A DNA stretch of 64,000 nt from Mycobacterium sp. BK086 (GCA_004362315.1 SNWL01000009.1:372001-436000), one strand, 5' to 3'. Positions 10,554 through 21,054 are shown, counted from the first letter of the stretch. The notes: a model not told the origin generated them from the sequence alone. Numbers and translations are program-made.

Positions 10554-11522
10554 TCAACGGGCCGACTTGGCAGTGCCCTTGGTGCCCGACGGGCTGCTGT
10601 CGCGCTTGGCGGAATTTCGAGCTGAAACGGTGGACCGGTCGCTGCCGGTCGTGGCCGATGCGGAGGCTGCCTGCCTTGGCCGCGGGCCCGCGACGCCTCT
10701 CGTGGGCGCGGCGGCGGTGGCGCGCTTGGTCTCGGCGGTGGTTTTGGTTGGGGTGCCGGAAGCCTGGGTGCCGCCCACGGCGCCGACTGGTAGGGCCGCC
10801 GCTGGGGCCGCGACTCTCGAGGCGTATCCGCTGGTCACCACGCCGGCAATGTCGTGCAGCACGTTCTGGACCACCTCGACCATCGTGGCGATTCCCTTCG
10901 CGGCGGCGTTCATCACGCTGTAGAGGCCGGCTTCAACGGCCGCGCCGAAGCCATCCGACCCCGCCGCGGCGGCGGAGTTGAACACGGCTACCACCACGGC
11001 TGCCACCACCGGTATCACCGCCTCGGGAATGGCTGCGAGAACCGTCATTGCGCCGCTGATCACGGTGGGCGCGAATGCGATCATCGGCCCGATTTGGTTT
11101 AGTATTGCGTCGATCGGGGTATTGGGATCGCTGCCGCTGAACGGCGGGGACAGCTGCAGGCTGATGTTGACCATAGCCACGCCCAGTGGAGTGCCTTGAG
11201 CGAGTTGGTCGAGTAATTCCGTGTTTATATATTGCATCGTCGCCGCGGCGTCTGGGTTGAACGCGGCCAGCGCGGTCATGATCGCCAGAACCTGTGGCAG
11301 GCCGAATGGCAGCGAAGCACTGGCCGCGGCATTTGCCGAGCTCAGTGGGGATTTATCCCAGTAGGCACTGTCCGTGCTTGTGAGTTGGAACGCGCTCGTC
11401 CGTGTTGCCGCCGGCGAGAAAACCGGCGAATGAGCAGGATTGAGAGCCGGAGCCGCCGCCGCGATGACGGTACAAATGGCAACGGGTGCAAAAACAGATG
11501 AACCGAACATGAATGCCCCCAA
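10554..11522 (-). CDS. Ala-rich exported protein with basic low-complexity tail
   Basis: 322 aa, no confident family. A hydrophobic N-terminus (FAPVAICTVIAAAAPAL) looks like a signal peptide. The middle, about residues 60-210, is Ala-rich with long apolar segments (VISGAMTVLAAIPEAVIP, then VVAAVVVAVFNSAAAA). The last 90 residues are rich in Ala, Thr, Ser, Arg and Lys, like a histone-type or cell-wall-binding tail. It lacks the PE or PPE N-terminal motif and PGRS repeats. The start may be ATG 11522 or the ATG four codons later. It sits beside an AT-rich stretch and ends 19 bp from the convergent lysR stop. Confidence 0.6.
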   Translation of the reverse strand: MGAFMFGSSVFAPVAICTVIAAAAPALNPAHSPVFSPAATRTSAFQLTSTDSAYWDKSPLSSANAAASASLPFGLPQVLAIMTALAAFNPDAAATMQYINTELLDQLAQGTPLGVAMVNISLQLSPPFSGSDPNTPIDAILNQIGPMIAFAPTVISGAMTVLAAIPEAVIPVVAAVVVAVFNSAAAAGSDGFGAAVEAGLYSVMNAAAKGIATMVEVVQNVLHDIAGVVTSGYASRVAAPAAALPVGAVGGTQASGTPTKTTAETKRATAAAPTRGVAGPRPRQAASASATTGSDRSTVSARNSAKRDSSPSGTKGTAKSAR

Positions 11523-11752
11523 AAAGTTGAATCCAAAACCCTCCGTAACTTCGGTTATACGACTCCCGGGCCCGTGCTGGGTAGAAACGACGCATTAAAT
11601 TATTTTTTCATTTTGATGTATTTACATGCAGAGATGCTGTTAGTAATTCGTATTTGTTTGCCCGATTTGAATTCGCGGGAACTTGTTCCCGATCAGTGCC
11701 GCATTCTGACGTTGACGCAGGCGTAACGAGTTCGGCATGAACGCGACCTAAC
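11523..11752. other. AT-rich intergenic stretch
   Basis: Compared with its surroundings this stretch is visibly AT-rich, especially 11595-11670 with its poly-T run and TTTTGATG. It carries the perfect palindrome CGGGAAC-TT-GTTCCCG at 11676-11691. I see no supported gene. It is the 5' region of both the exported Ala-rich protein and the type III glutamine synthetase. Confidence 0.6.
11676..11691. promoter_or_regulatory. 16-bp palindrome upstream of glutamine synthetase III
   Basis: CGGGAACTTGTTCCCG is a perfect palindrome. It differs from the mycobacterial LexA box (TCGAAC-N4-GTTCGA). It is a candidate operator for the divergent gene pair; the cognate regulator is unknown. Confidence 0.4.
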
Positions 11753-11812
11753 GTGGGCCGGTCACATGCCCGCACATCAGCCGTGGGCATCTCGGTTGGA
11801 AGAGGAAGTCAG

Positions 11813-13987
<2,175 letters not shown>

Positions 13988-14007
13988 TTCCGCTGTTGTC
14001 TTGCCGG

Positions 14008-14039
14008 TGCCGGCGCCTCAGACATCTGGGGCGCCGGCA
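14008..14039 (+). terminator. Stem-loop terminator after glutamine synthetase III
   Basis: A perfect 10-bp stem TGCCGGCGCC / GGCGCCGGCA with a 12-nt loop starts 20 nt after the stop. No T-run follows directly; TTGT comes a few bases later. Confidence 0.65.
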
Positions 14040-14134
14040 TCGTCTTGTGGTCCCCGAATAGAGACGTCCATATCGACCACACCAGAGGCCGAAAGTCTCT
14101 GCTGCATGGTCTTCTCGCGGCATATGTTTCGGCC

Positions 14135-14503
14135 ATGACAGAACATGATCGCCATTCCGACGTGCTCGCCGAGCTGAACCCGCAGCATCGGGCCTTGCGG
14201 CAGATGATTCCCGAGGTATATGACGGCTTTGGTGCGCTGAGCCGGGCGGCGATGGGCGAAGGCGCGGTCGCGGCCAAGATCAAGGAACTGATCGCGATGG
14301 TCATCGGAGTCGTCCAGGGTTGCGATGGCTGCATTGCCTCGCATGCGCGCGCCGCGGTCCGCGCGGGTGCCACCAGGCAGGAGGCGGCCGAGGTCATCGG
14401 TGTCAGCATCATGATGCACGGCGGCCCCGCGACGATCTACGGTGCGCGTGCCTACACAGCGTTCTGCGAGTTCGCCGATGCCGCCGGGGGCCAACCGTCG
14501 TGA
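14135..14503 (+). CDS. Carboxymuconolactone decarboxylase/AhpD-like protein
   Basis: 122 aa from ATG 14135. The CMD-fold signature CxxCxxxH is present as Cys63-Asp-Gly-Cys66 and His70 (QGCDGCIASHARAAV), the redox-active motif of AhpD-like peroxidase reductases. It was probably selected for thiol chemistry and not for decarboxylation. The next gene starts inside its stop codon (GTGA overlap), so it works with the DsbA-like protein. The ATG lacks a strong ribosome site, so an upstream start is possible, but the extension is not family-like. Confidence 0.85.
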   Translation: MTEHDRHSDVLAELNPQHRALRQMIPEVYDGFGALSRAAMGEGAVAAKIKELIAMVIGVVQGCDGCIASHARAAVRAGATRQEAAEVIGVSIMMHGGPATIYGARAYTAFCEFADAAGGQPS

Positions 14504-15138
14504 CCGGAAATGGCGAGGTGCGCACTGTCGAGGTCTTCGCTGACATCCTGTGTCCATTCACCCACGTCGGGCTGCGGACACTGATCGACCGGCGCGCTGA
14601 GCGCGGGCTGTCCGAACCACGCCTGCGCATCCGGGCCTGGCCGCTCGAGCTGATCAACGGCAGCCCCCTTGACCGCCATCACGTCGGCGCCGAGATTTCG
14701 GCACTTCGCGCGTCGGTTCGGCCCGACCTTTTCGAGGGCTTCTCTGTCGATACTTTCCCGAACACGTCGATGACCGCGTACGCGCTGACCGCCGCCGCGG
14801 ACCGCGCCGGCGATCCCGTGCTGGTCGAAGAGGTCGGCTTAGCGCTGCGCACCGCACTTTTCGAAGAGGGGCTTGATATCGGCCGGCCCGACGTCATCGA
14901 GTCGATAGCCGCTCGCTTCGGCCTCGCGCCCTTGGACGCGGAGACCACATCCGGTGCAGTCCAGTCTGATTGGGAGGAAGGCCGCGGTCGCGGCGTAATC
15001 GGCTCACCGCATTTCTTCAGCGATGACGGCGGGGACTGGTTTTGTCCCAATCTCGCCATCAGCCGCGACGATGTCGGCAACTTCGTCGTTGCCTGGAAAC
15101 AGGGTACGGAGGCGTTCGTCGAACGCATCTTCGCCTGA
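14500..15138 (+). CDS. DsbA/FrnE-like thioredoxin-fold protein with a single active-site Cys
   Basis: 212 aa from GTG 14500, which overlaps the upstream TGA. The thioredoxin-fold start VEVFADILCPFTHVGL carries the motif CPFT in place of CxxC, so only one thiol is present, as in some 2-hydroxychromene-2-carboxylate isomerase/GST-kappa relatives. The C-terminus GVIGSPHFF has the cis-Pro loop of DsbA folds. No signal peptide, so cytosolic. Translational coupling to the CxxC AhpD-like protein suggests a joint redox or glutathione/mycothiol-type role, but the substrate is unknown. Confidence 0.8.
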   Translation: MTGNGEVRTVEVFADILCPFTHVGLRTLIDRRAERGLSEPRLRIRAWPLELINGSPLDRHHVGAEISALRASVRPDLFEGFSVDTFPNTSMTAYALTAAADRAGDPVLVEEVGLALRTALFEEGLDIGRPDVIESIAARFGLAPLDAETTSGAVQSDWEEGRGRGVIGSPHFFSDDGGDWFCPNLAISRDDVGNFVVAWKQGTEAFVERIFA

Positions 15139-15142
15139 TCGA

Positions 15143-15478
15143 TCAGATGACGGTACCGGCCGTGCCGTCGTTACGAATCACCGGTTGCCCGCTCCGTTGC
15201 CACGCTCCCATACCACCGGCCAGGTTGTAGACGGTCAGCCCGGCTGCCGCGAGTCTTGTTGCCGCCGAGCCGGATCGTCCTCCCGACCGGCACACCGCCA
15301 CGATCGGCACGGTCGTCTCGAAGGCTCGCTCGTCCAGATCGCCGAGTCGCACGTGAAGGGCGCCCGGAGCATGTCCGGCGGTCCATTCGTCATCCTCCCG
15401 GACGTCGAGCAGGACGGCGCCCGACTTCTCGACAAGTGTCGTCGCACCCATTGGGTCGACCTCCAATACATCCATCAC
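15143..15478 (-). CDS. Single-domain rhodanese (sulfurtransferase)
   Basis: 111 aa. The domain has LLDVREDDEWTAGH early and the catalytic loop CRSGGRS with Cys63, which carries persulfide. Start is GTG 15478 or the directly following ATG 15475; both fit the upstream AAAGG, and the mmpL TGA overlaps either one, so it is coupled to mmpL. It shares the sulfur-responsive control region at 18900-18945 with mmpS-mmpL. This places a sulfane-sulfur carrier in the same unit as an RND exporter. It may act on thiosulfate, glutathione-type persulfides or mycothiol persulfide; this is inferred. Confidence 0.92.
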   Translation of the reverse strand: MMDVLEVDPMGATTLVEKSGAVLLDVREDDEWTAGHAPGALHVRLGDLDERAFETTVPIVAVCRSGGRSGSAATRLAAAGLTVYNLAGGMGAWQRSGQPVIRNDGTAGTVI

Positions 15479-18396
15479 ACATCACCTTTCACTCGAATTG
15501 CGGAATCCTGATACACGGGCCGGGACCGCACCCTCAATGGCCACCAGAACCATGGACCGAGAAGGGCCGCGATGGACGGGGTCATCAACGACCGCACGAT
15601 CAGCGTGTCGACGAGCAACCCGATACCGATGGTGGCGCCACCCTGGCCGACGTTGAGCAGGTCGCCGGAGATCATGGATCCCATGGTGAAGGCGAACACG
15701 AGGCCGGCCGCGGTCACGACGCTGCCGGTGCTTCCCATCGAGCGGATGATCCCGGTGTTGATGCCGGCACCGATCTCCTCCTTGAAGCGGGAGACGAGGA
15801 GCAGGTTGTAATCGCTGCCGACGGCCATCAGGATGATCACCGCGAAGGCGAGCACGATCCAGTTGAGTTCGATGCCTGCGATCCGTTCGAAGACGAGCAC
15901 CGAGATACCGAACGCGGCACCCAGCGACAACACGATGGTGCCGACGATCACCAGGGACGCAATGAAGGCCCGGGTGATCACGAGCATGACCAGGAAGATC
16001 AGGGTGAGGGCGGCGAACGCCGCGATCATGGTGTCGTATCTCGCGCCTGACTGGATGTCCCGGTAGGTTGCCGCGGTGCCGGTGAGGTACACCTTCGCGG
16101 TGGCCAGGGAGGTCCCCTTGACCGCCTCGTGTGCCGCGATGACCTCTTCGTCGACGGTCGAGATGCCTTCCTCGGTCGCTGGATCGACGTCGTGGGTGAT
16201 GATCAGGCGCGCCGCCTTGCCATCGGGTGACAGGAACAGCTCCAAACCTTTTTGGAAGTCGGGGTTGGCGAACACTTCGGGCGGCAGGTAGAAGTAGTCG
16301 TCGCTCTTGGAGGCGTCGAAGGCCTCGCCCATCGCGGTCGCGGTGTCGGTCATCTGCTGCATCTGGTTGATGAGGCCACCGAAGCTGCTGTGGATGGTCT
16401 GCAGCGTCTGCTGCATCGTGGTGGCCGTCGCGATGATGGGCCCGAACTGAGCGACCAGCTGCGGGGCCAGCGCATTCATCTCGTCCATGCCGTTGACTAC
16501 ACCGTCCATGCCCCGCACCATGGCGTCCATATCACCGACCACCGTGGCCATGTTGCCGCTGAGGGCGTCGACGCCGTCGACAGCGTCGAATGCCGACCGG
16601 ATCCCCCAGCACGCCGTGATGTTGAAACAGTGCTGTTCCCAATAGAAGTAGTTGCGGAACGGCCGCACCGCGTCGTCGAAATCGGCCAGGTGATCGCGCA
16701 TCTGGTCGACCGAGGCCTTCATGGTGTTCAGGTCATCGACCGTTCGGTGGGCGGTGTCGACGGTGCCGTGAGCATCGTCGACCGTGCGGTTCATCGCATC
16801 GGAGAACCGGCTCATCAGGTTCTGCATCTCGGTCATGGACGCGATCATGGCGCCGAGATCGTCCGACATCGTGCTGATGTCGCCCACCCGCTCTTTCAGG
16901 AACTGCAGGTTCTGGGTGATCGGTACCGACTGCATACTGACCTGATAGGGGATGGAACTGTGCGCGATCGGCGACCCCAAGGGGCGGGTGATGCTCTGCA
17001 CCATGGCAAGCCCGCGGATTCGGAACAGTGCCTTGGCAATCCGATCCAGCACGATCATGTCGGTGGGGTTCCGCATGTCGTGATCGGATTCGATCATCAT
17101 GATGTCGGGATTCAATCGTGCTGGGCTGAAGTGCTTTTCGGCCGCTGCGTAGCCGACGTTCGCCGGAACGTCGGCGGGCACGTAGAAGCGATCGTTATAG
17201 CTCGTCTTGTAGCCGATCATCGCGAGGATGCCGAGCATGATGACGGCAGTCGACGCCGCCAGGATCGGCTTGGGCCAGCGGACCGCGGCGGTGCCGATCC
17301 GCCGCCAGCCCTTGGTCTTCATCGCTCGCTTCGGCTCCCAGAGGCCGAATCGAGTTGCCACCACCATGATCGCCGGTACCACGGTGAGCGCCGCGGCGAC
17401 GACGACGATCAACCCGATCGCCGACGGATATGCCAACGATTTGAAGTACGCCAGCCGCGTCAACCGCAGGCACAGCACGGCGCCGGCAATGGTCAATCCC
17501 GAACCGAGGATCACGTGACCGACGCCGTGGAATGCGGTGTAGTACGCCGATTCCTGGTCTTCGCCGTTCTGGCGCGCCTCTTGGTAGCGGCCGATGAGGA
17601 AGATCGCGTAATCCGTGCCTGCCGCGATCGCCAGTGCCGTCAGCAACGGCACTGAGAATGTCGAGAAGTCGATCAGTCGGAAGTGCCCGAGCAGTGCCAC
17701 CGCGCCGCGCGCGGATCCCATCTCGATGCCGACAACGGCCAGGATCAGCAGCACGGTGCTGATCGAGCGGTAGACCAGCAGCAGCATGATCGTGATGACG
17801 ATCATGGTGACCACCGTCATCTTGATCATGCTCTTGTCGCCGCTTTCGAGTGTGTCCGTCGTCAGCGGTGCGGGCCCGGTGACGTAAACCTGCAGGCCGG
17901 GCGGTGGTGGCGTGTCATGGACGATGTCGCGGACTGCCTCCACCGATTCGTTGCCCTGGGTGCTGCCCTGATCGCCGGCGAGATTGAGTTGGACGTAGGC
18001 GGCCTTGCCGTCGCTGCTCTGGACACCGGCAGCGGTGATCAGGTCACCCCAGAAATCGTGGACGTGCTGGACGTGTTGGGTGTCCCGTTCGAACTTTGCG
18101 ATCAGGTTGTCGTAGTACTGGTGTGCCGGTTCGCCCAATTTCTCGTTGCCCACCAGCACGACCATCGCAATGCTGTCCGAGGTGGATTCCTGGAACTGGG
18201 CGCCCATCCTCTTGGCCGCGATCACCGAGGGTGCGTCCTGGGGCGACATCGATACGGCGTTGTGTTTACCGACCGTTTCGACCTGCGGCAGAAGGAGATT
18301 GAGCGCGGCGGTGATCGCCACCCAGATCAGGATGATCGGGACTGCGGCCAGCCGGATCGTGCGGGGGATGAATGGACGCGTGGCGTGATCGCTCAT
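15475..18396 (-). CDS. MmpL-family RND transporter
   Basis: 973 aa from ATG 18396 (18414 is an upstream alternative). It has the mycobacterial membrane protein large architecture: an N-terminal helix after FIPRTIRLAAV, a periplasmic loop, a first bundle of helices with GTDYAIFLIGRYQEAR, a second large coiled periplasmic domain (about residues 480-690, Met/Asp-rich), and a second bundle with GSDYNLLLVSRFKEE. The Asp-Tyr pairs lie in the proton-relay helices. The ATG overlaps the mmpS stop (ATGA), so the pair is coupled. MmpL proteins export lipids or siderophores, or act in drug efflux. Substrate unknown; regulation by a sulfur-type repressor is suggested by the flanking operators. Confidence 0.95.
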   Translation of the reverse strand: MSDHATRPFIPRTIRLAAVPIILIWVAITAALNLLLPQVETVGKHNAVSMSPQDAPSVIAAKRMGAQFQESTSDSIAMVVLVGNEKLGEPAHQYYDNLIAKFERDTQHVQHVHDFWGDLITAAGVQSSDGKAAYVQLNLAGDQGSTQGNESVEAVRDIVHDTPPPPGLQVYVTGPAPLTTDTLESGDKSMIKMTVVTMIVITIMLLLVYRSISTVLLILAVVGIEMGSARGAVALLGHFRLIDFSTFSVPLLTALAIAAGTDYAIFLIGRYQEARQNGEDQESAYYTAFHGVGHVILGSGLTIAGAVLCLRLTRLAYFKSLAYPSAIGLIVVVAAALTVVPAIMVVATRFGLWEPKRAMKTKGWRRIGTAAVRWPKPILAASTAVIMLGILAMIGYKTSYNDRFYVPADVPANVGYAAAEKHFSPARLNPDIMMIESDHDMRNPTDMIVLDRIAKALFRIRGLAMVQSITRPLGSPIAHSSIPYQVSMQSVPITQNLQFLKERVGDISTMSDDLGAMIASMTEMQNLMSRFSDAMNRTVDDAHGTVDTAHRTVDDLNTMKASVDQMRDHLADFDDAVRPFRNYFYWEQHCFNITACWGIRSAFDAVDGVDALSGNMATVVGDMDAMVRGMDGVVNGMDEMNALAPQLVAQFGPIIATATTMQQTLQTIHSSFGGLINQMQQMTDTATAMGEAFDASKSDDYFYLPPEVFANPDFQKGLELFLSPDGKAARLIITHDVDPATEEGISTVDEEVIAAHEAVKGTSLATAKVYLTGTAATYRDIQSGARYDTMIAAFAALTLIFLVMLVITRAFIASLVIVGTIVLSLGAAFGISVLVFERIAGIELNWIVLAFAVIILMAVGSDYNLLLVSRFKEEIGAGINTGIIRSMGSTGSVVTAAGLVFAFTMGSMISGDLLNVGQGGATIGIGLLVDTLIVRSLMTPSIAALLGPWFWWPLRVRSRPVYQDSAIRVKGDV

Positions 18397-18842
18397 GCCG
18401 CTTTCTCCAGACAAAAGGCCTGGGCGTCACGGCCCGCAGCGTGATTCTCGTCGACAACGTTGTCGTTGACCAGGATTCGGCAACCGAGTCCGTCGGTATC
18501 GCCCTGTGCCACCACGTTGGCCAACATCCCAGGATCAGTGGTGGTAACGGTGATCGACCAGGGCAGGCTGGTGAAGCCTGCCTCTAGTGTTCTGCCGTTG
18601 ACATCCAGATAGCTGATCCGGCCGGTCGCCATCGGGGGTCCGACGATTTGGTAGGTCACCCGCTTGGTGTTGAACGGGACGATGGCGTCAGCGTGTCCGG
18701 CTGCGGGCGCAAGGGGCTGATCGGTGTCGAAGAAGGTTCGTAGTCGGCCTACCACGGCTCCGGCGACGACGAGCGCGACCAGAACCACCACGATCACCCA
18801 GAACCGTTTCAACCAACCGAATATCGGCGGCTTCGTCATCAT
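18393..18842 (-). CDS. MmpS-family membrane protein
   Basis: 149 aa with one N-terminal transmembrane helix (WVIVVVLVALVVAGAVVGRL) and a periplasmic MmpS domain with V/I-TYQIVGPP, SYLDVNG and LPWSITVTTT. MmpS4/MmpS5 relatives form the accessory of MmpL exporters. It starts at ATG-ATG 18842/18839 and heads the mmpS-mmpL-rhodanese operon. Two CstR-type palindromes lie 60-100 bp upstream in the divergent region; the first overlaps a TATAGT -10-like element on this strand. Confidence 0.94.
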   Translation of the reverse strand: MMTKPPIFGWLKRFWVIVVVLVALVVAGAVVGRLRTFFDTDQPLAPAAGHADAIVPFNTKRVTYQIVGPPMATGRISYLDVNGRTLEAGFTSLPWSITVTTTDPGMLANVVAQGDTDGLGCRILVNDNVVDENHAAGRDAQAFCLEKAA

Positions 18843-18905
18843 GCGTTCCCATTCTCAGAAATGTCGGCCGAGCCGTTGGCGTGCTCAGGGGCCCGTCGAC
18901 GGACT

Positions 18906-18921
18906 ATACCCCAAGGGGTAT
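18906..18921. promoter_or_regulatory. CstR-type operator 1
   Basis: ATACCCCAAGGGGTAT is a perfect 16-bp palindrome between mmpS and the CsoR-family gene. It overlaps TATAGT (minus strand, 18903-18908), a -10-like hexamer for mmpS. Confidence 0.8.
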
Positions 18922-18927
18922 CAGAAA

Positions 18928-18943
18928 ATACCATAGGGGGTAT
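18928..18943. promoter_or_regulatory. CstR-type operator 2
   Basis: ATACCATAGGGGGTAT matches operator 1 in its outer halves and ends 14 bp before the repressor's ATG at 18958, a position suited to autorepression. Confidence 0.75.
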
Positions 18944-18948
18944 GGTAA

Positions 18949-19269
<321 letters not shown>

Positions 19270-19298
19270 AGCTGGGTTCGTACCGAAGGGGAGTTCCC

Positions 19299-19487
19299 AT
19301 GTGTCGTGCCGTTCGATGCCGCGTTTGCGGTAAGACCACCTGGTCGGGTTGCGGAATGCACATCGACGCCGTCCGGCGCGGCGTGCCCGCAGACCAGTGG
19401 TGTGCCGGCCATTCGAGCGGCGAGACCGCTTCTCGGGCACGGCGGACATGGTTCGGGAAGCTCAAAGGCGCACGTCGCGACTCCTAG
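19299..19487 (+). CDS. Small Cys-rich protein in the cstR operon
   Basis: 62 aa from ATG 19299, well placed after GGGGAG. It opens with MCRAVRCRVCGKTTWSGCG: five cysteines in all (2, 7, 10, 18 and 35), with a CxxC at 7-10, then a basic C-terminus. I recognise the MCR-x-V-x-C-x2-CGKTTW pattern as a widespread but uncharacterised actinobacterial small protein. It is cotranscribed with cstR (29-bp gap). It could be a zinc-ribbon or a persulfide carrier; no function is claimed. Confidence 0.75.
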   Translation: MCRAVRCRVCGKTTWSGCGMHIDAVRRGVPADQWCAGHSSGETASRARRTWFGKLKGARRDS

Positions 19488-19517
19488 CCGGGTGTGGTCG
19501 GCCGTGACCAAAGTCTC

Positions 19518-19546
19518 TTGGCCAGACATACCACTAGGGGTATATT
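19518..19546 (+). promoter_or_regulatory. Promoter of the persulfide dioxygenase operon
   Basis: TTGGCC (19518-19523), a 17-bp spacer and TATATT (19541-19546) form a sigma-70-like promoter. The -10 overlaps the right half of CstR-type operator 3, so bound repressor would block it. Confidence 0.55.
19528..19543. promoter_or_regulatory. CstR-type operator 3
   Basis: ATACCACTAGGGGTAT, same 16-bp form as operators 1 and 2, lying in the promoter region before the persulfide dioxygenase gene. Confidence 0.75.
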
Positions 19547-19561
19547 CGACATCGTGAATCA

Positions 19562-19577
19562 ATACCCCCACGGGTAT
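19562..19577. promoter_or_regulatory. CstR-type operator 4
   Basis: ATACCCCCACGGGTAT, 18 bp downstream of operator 3, keeping the ATACC / GGGTAT arms. Confidence 0.75.
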
Positions 19578-19616
19578 AGGCCGCCCGGGAATACAATCCC
19601 GTCTAGGCGGGTAGAT

Positions 19617-19632
19617 ATACCCATAGGGGTAT
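19617..19632. promoter_or_regulatory. CstR-type operator 5
   Basis: ATACCCATAGGGGTAT, 42 bp before the persulfide dioxygenase ATG. It has the best match to the consensus of the five sites. Confidence 0.8.
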
Positions 19633-19674
19633 CGGAACCAGCGATACCACAGAGTCGGGAGAAAGAAGACCGCG

Positions 19675-21054
19675 ATGATCCTGCAGCAGTACTACCTGGA
19701 CTGTCTGTCCCATGCCTCGTACCTAGTCGGTGACGAAACCACTGGCCGTGCAGTCGTTGTCGACCCCCAGCGCGACGTCGCCGAGTACGTGGCCGACGCA
19801 GAGGAGCAGGGGTTGACCATCGAGTTGGTGATCGAGACCCACTTCCACGCGGACTTTCTGTCCGGGCACCTCGAGCTGGCCAAGGCCACCGGCGCCAAGA
19901 TCGTCTACTCCTCGGTCGCCGAGACCGAGTTCGAGTCGATGGGCGTCGCCGACGGCGAACGTTATTCGCTCGGTGACGTGACGCTGGAATTTCGTCACAC
20001 TCCCGGGCACACGCCCGAGTCGATGAGCGTGGTGATCTACGAGCATGCCGGCGATACCATTCCCTACGGCGTGATGACCGGGGACACCCTGTTCATCGGT
20101 GACGTTGGCCGACCCGATCTGCTCGCCTCGATCGGATTCACCCGCGAGGAGCTCGCCGACAAGCTGTACGACTCGCTGCACGACAAGCTGATGACGCTGC
20201 CCGACGCGACCCGGGTGTACCCCGCGCACGGTGCGGGTTCAGCGTGCGGCAAGAACTTGTCGACGGATCTGTGGTCGACCATGGGTGACCAGAAGGCGAC
20301 GAACTATGCCCTGCGGGCACCCGACAAAGCGACGTTCATGAACCTGGTCACCGAGGGGCAGCCCCCGGCGCCCGGATACTTCGTCTACGACGCCATCCTG
20401 AACCGCAAGGACCGCGGACTGCTGGACGAGACCAAGATGCCGTCCGCCATGACCTACGAACAAGTCAATGCCGCGCTCGACGCCGGGGCTGTCCTGGTGG
20501 ACGGGCGCACTCCCGAGGAGTTCGCCCAGGGCCATCTGCGCCGCGCGATCAACATCGGACTCGAGGGGCGTTATGCCGAGTTCGCCGGTTCGGTGCTTTC
20601 GTCCGACCGCGACATCGTGCTGTTGACCGAGCCCGGTCAGGAGCTCGAGGGCAAGAATCGATTGGCACGGATCGGCTTCGACCGAGTGATCGGCTACCTG
20701 GCCGAGCCGTACGAGGTGATGTTCGCCCACCAGGACGATGTCCAGGTGGCGTCTCGGTTGACGGCCACGGCCTTCGATGAGCGGGTGTCGAGGATGGCGA
20801 ACCTGCAGATCGTCGACGTGCGCAACCCCGGTGAGGTCGCGGCAGGCACCGTCCCGAATGCGATTCCGATCCCGGTCGGCCAGTTGCCCGCCCGGCTCGG
20901 CGAACTGGATTCCACCAAGCCGACCGTCGTGTACTGCGCAGGCGGCTACCGGTCCTCGGTCGCTGCAAGTCTGTTGCGTCAGAACGGTTTCGCCGACGTG
21001 AGCGACATCCTGGGCGGATTCGGCGCCTGGGACGACGCACACCAGAACGCCTGA
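19675..21054 (+). CDS. CstB-like persulfide dioxygenase-rhodanese fusion
   Basis: 459 aa. Residues 1-250 are a metallo-beta-lactamase fold of the ETHE1 persulfide-dioxygenase type: THFHADF (His56, His58, Asp60), HTPGH (His112) and TGD (Asp137) as metal ligands, with a conserved Cys191 in GSACGKNLS. Two rhodanese domains follow. The first (about 262-345) has no Cys at its catalytic loop (LLTEPGQ); the second has Cys421 in VVYCAGGYRSS. This matches CstB, which oxidises low-molecular-weight persulfides to thiosulfate. Expression is probably controlled by three CstR-type operators upstream. It is 22 bp ahead of the SQR gene. Confidence 0.93.
   Translation: MILQQYYLDCLSHASYLVGDETTGRAVVVDPQRDVAEYVADAEEQGLTIELVIETHFHADFLSGHLELAKATGAKIVYSSVAETEFESMGVADGERYSLGDVTLEFRHTPGHTPESMSVVIYEHAGDTIPYGVMTGDTLFIGDVGRPDLLASIGFTREELADKLYDSLHDKLMTLPDATRVYPAHGAGSACGKNLSTDLWSTMGDQKATNYALRAPDKATFMNLVTEGQPPAPGYFVYDAILNRKDRGLLDETKMPSAMTYEQVNAALDAGAVLVDGRTPEEFAQGHLRRAINIGLEGRYAEFAGSVLSSDRDIVLLTEPGQELEGKNRLARIGFDRVIGYLAEPYEVMFAHQDDVQVASRLTATAFDERVSRMANLQIVDVRNPGEVAAGTVPNAIPIPVGQLPARLGELDSTKPTVVYCAGGYRSSVAASLLRQNGFADVSDILGGFGAWDDAHQNA

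Noticed and set aside
10554..11522. PE/PPE family membership
   Set aside because: Ala-rich and exported-looking, but no PE or PPE N-terminal motif, no PGRS repeats and no ESX secretion signal.
11676..11691. LexA (SOS) box
   Set aside because: CGGGAAC-TT-GTTCCCG has 2-bp spacing and GGAAC arms, unlike TCGAAC-N4-GTTCGA.
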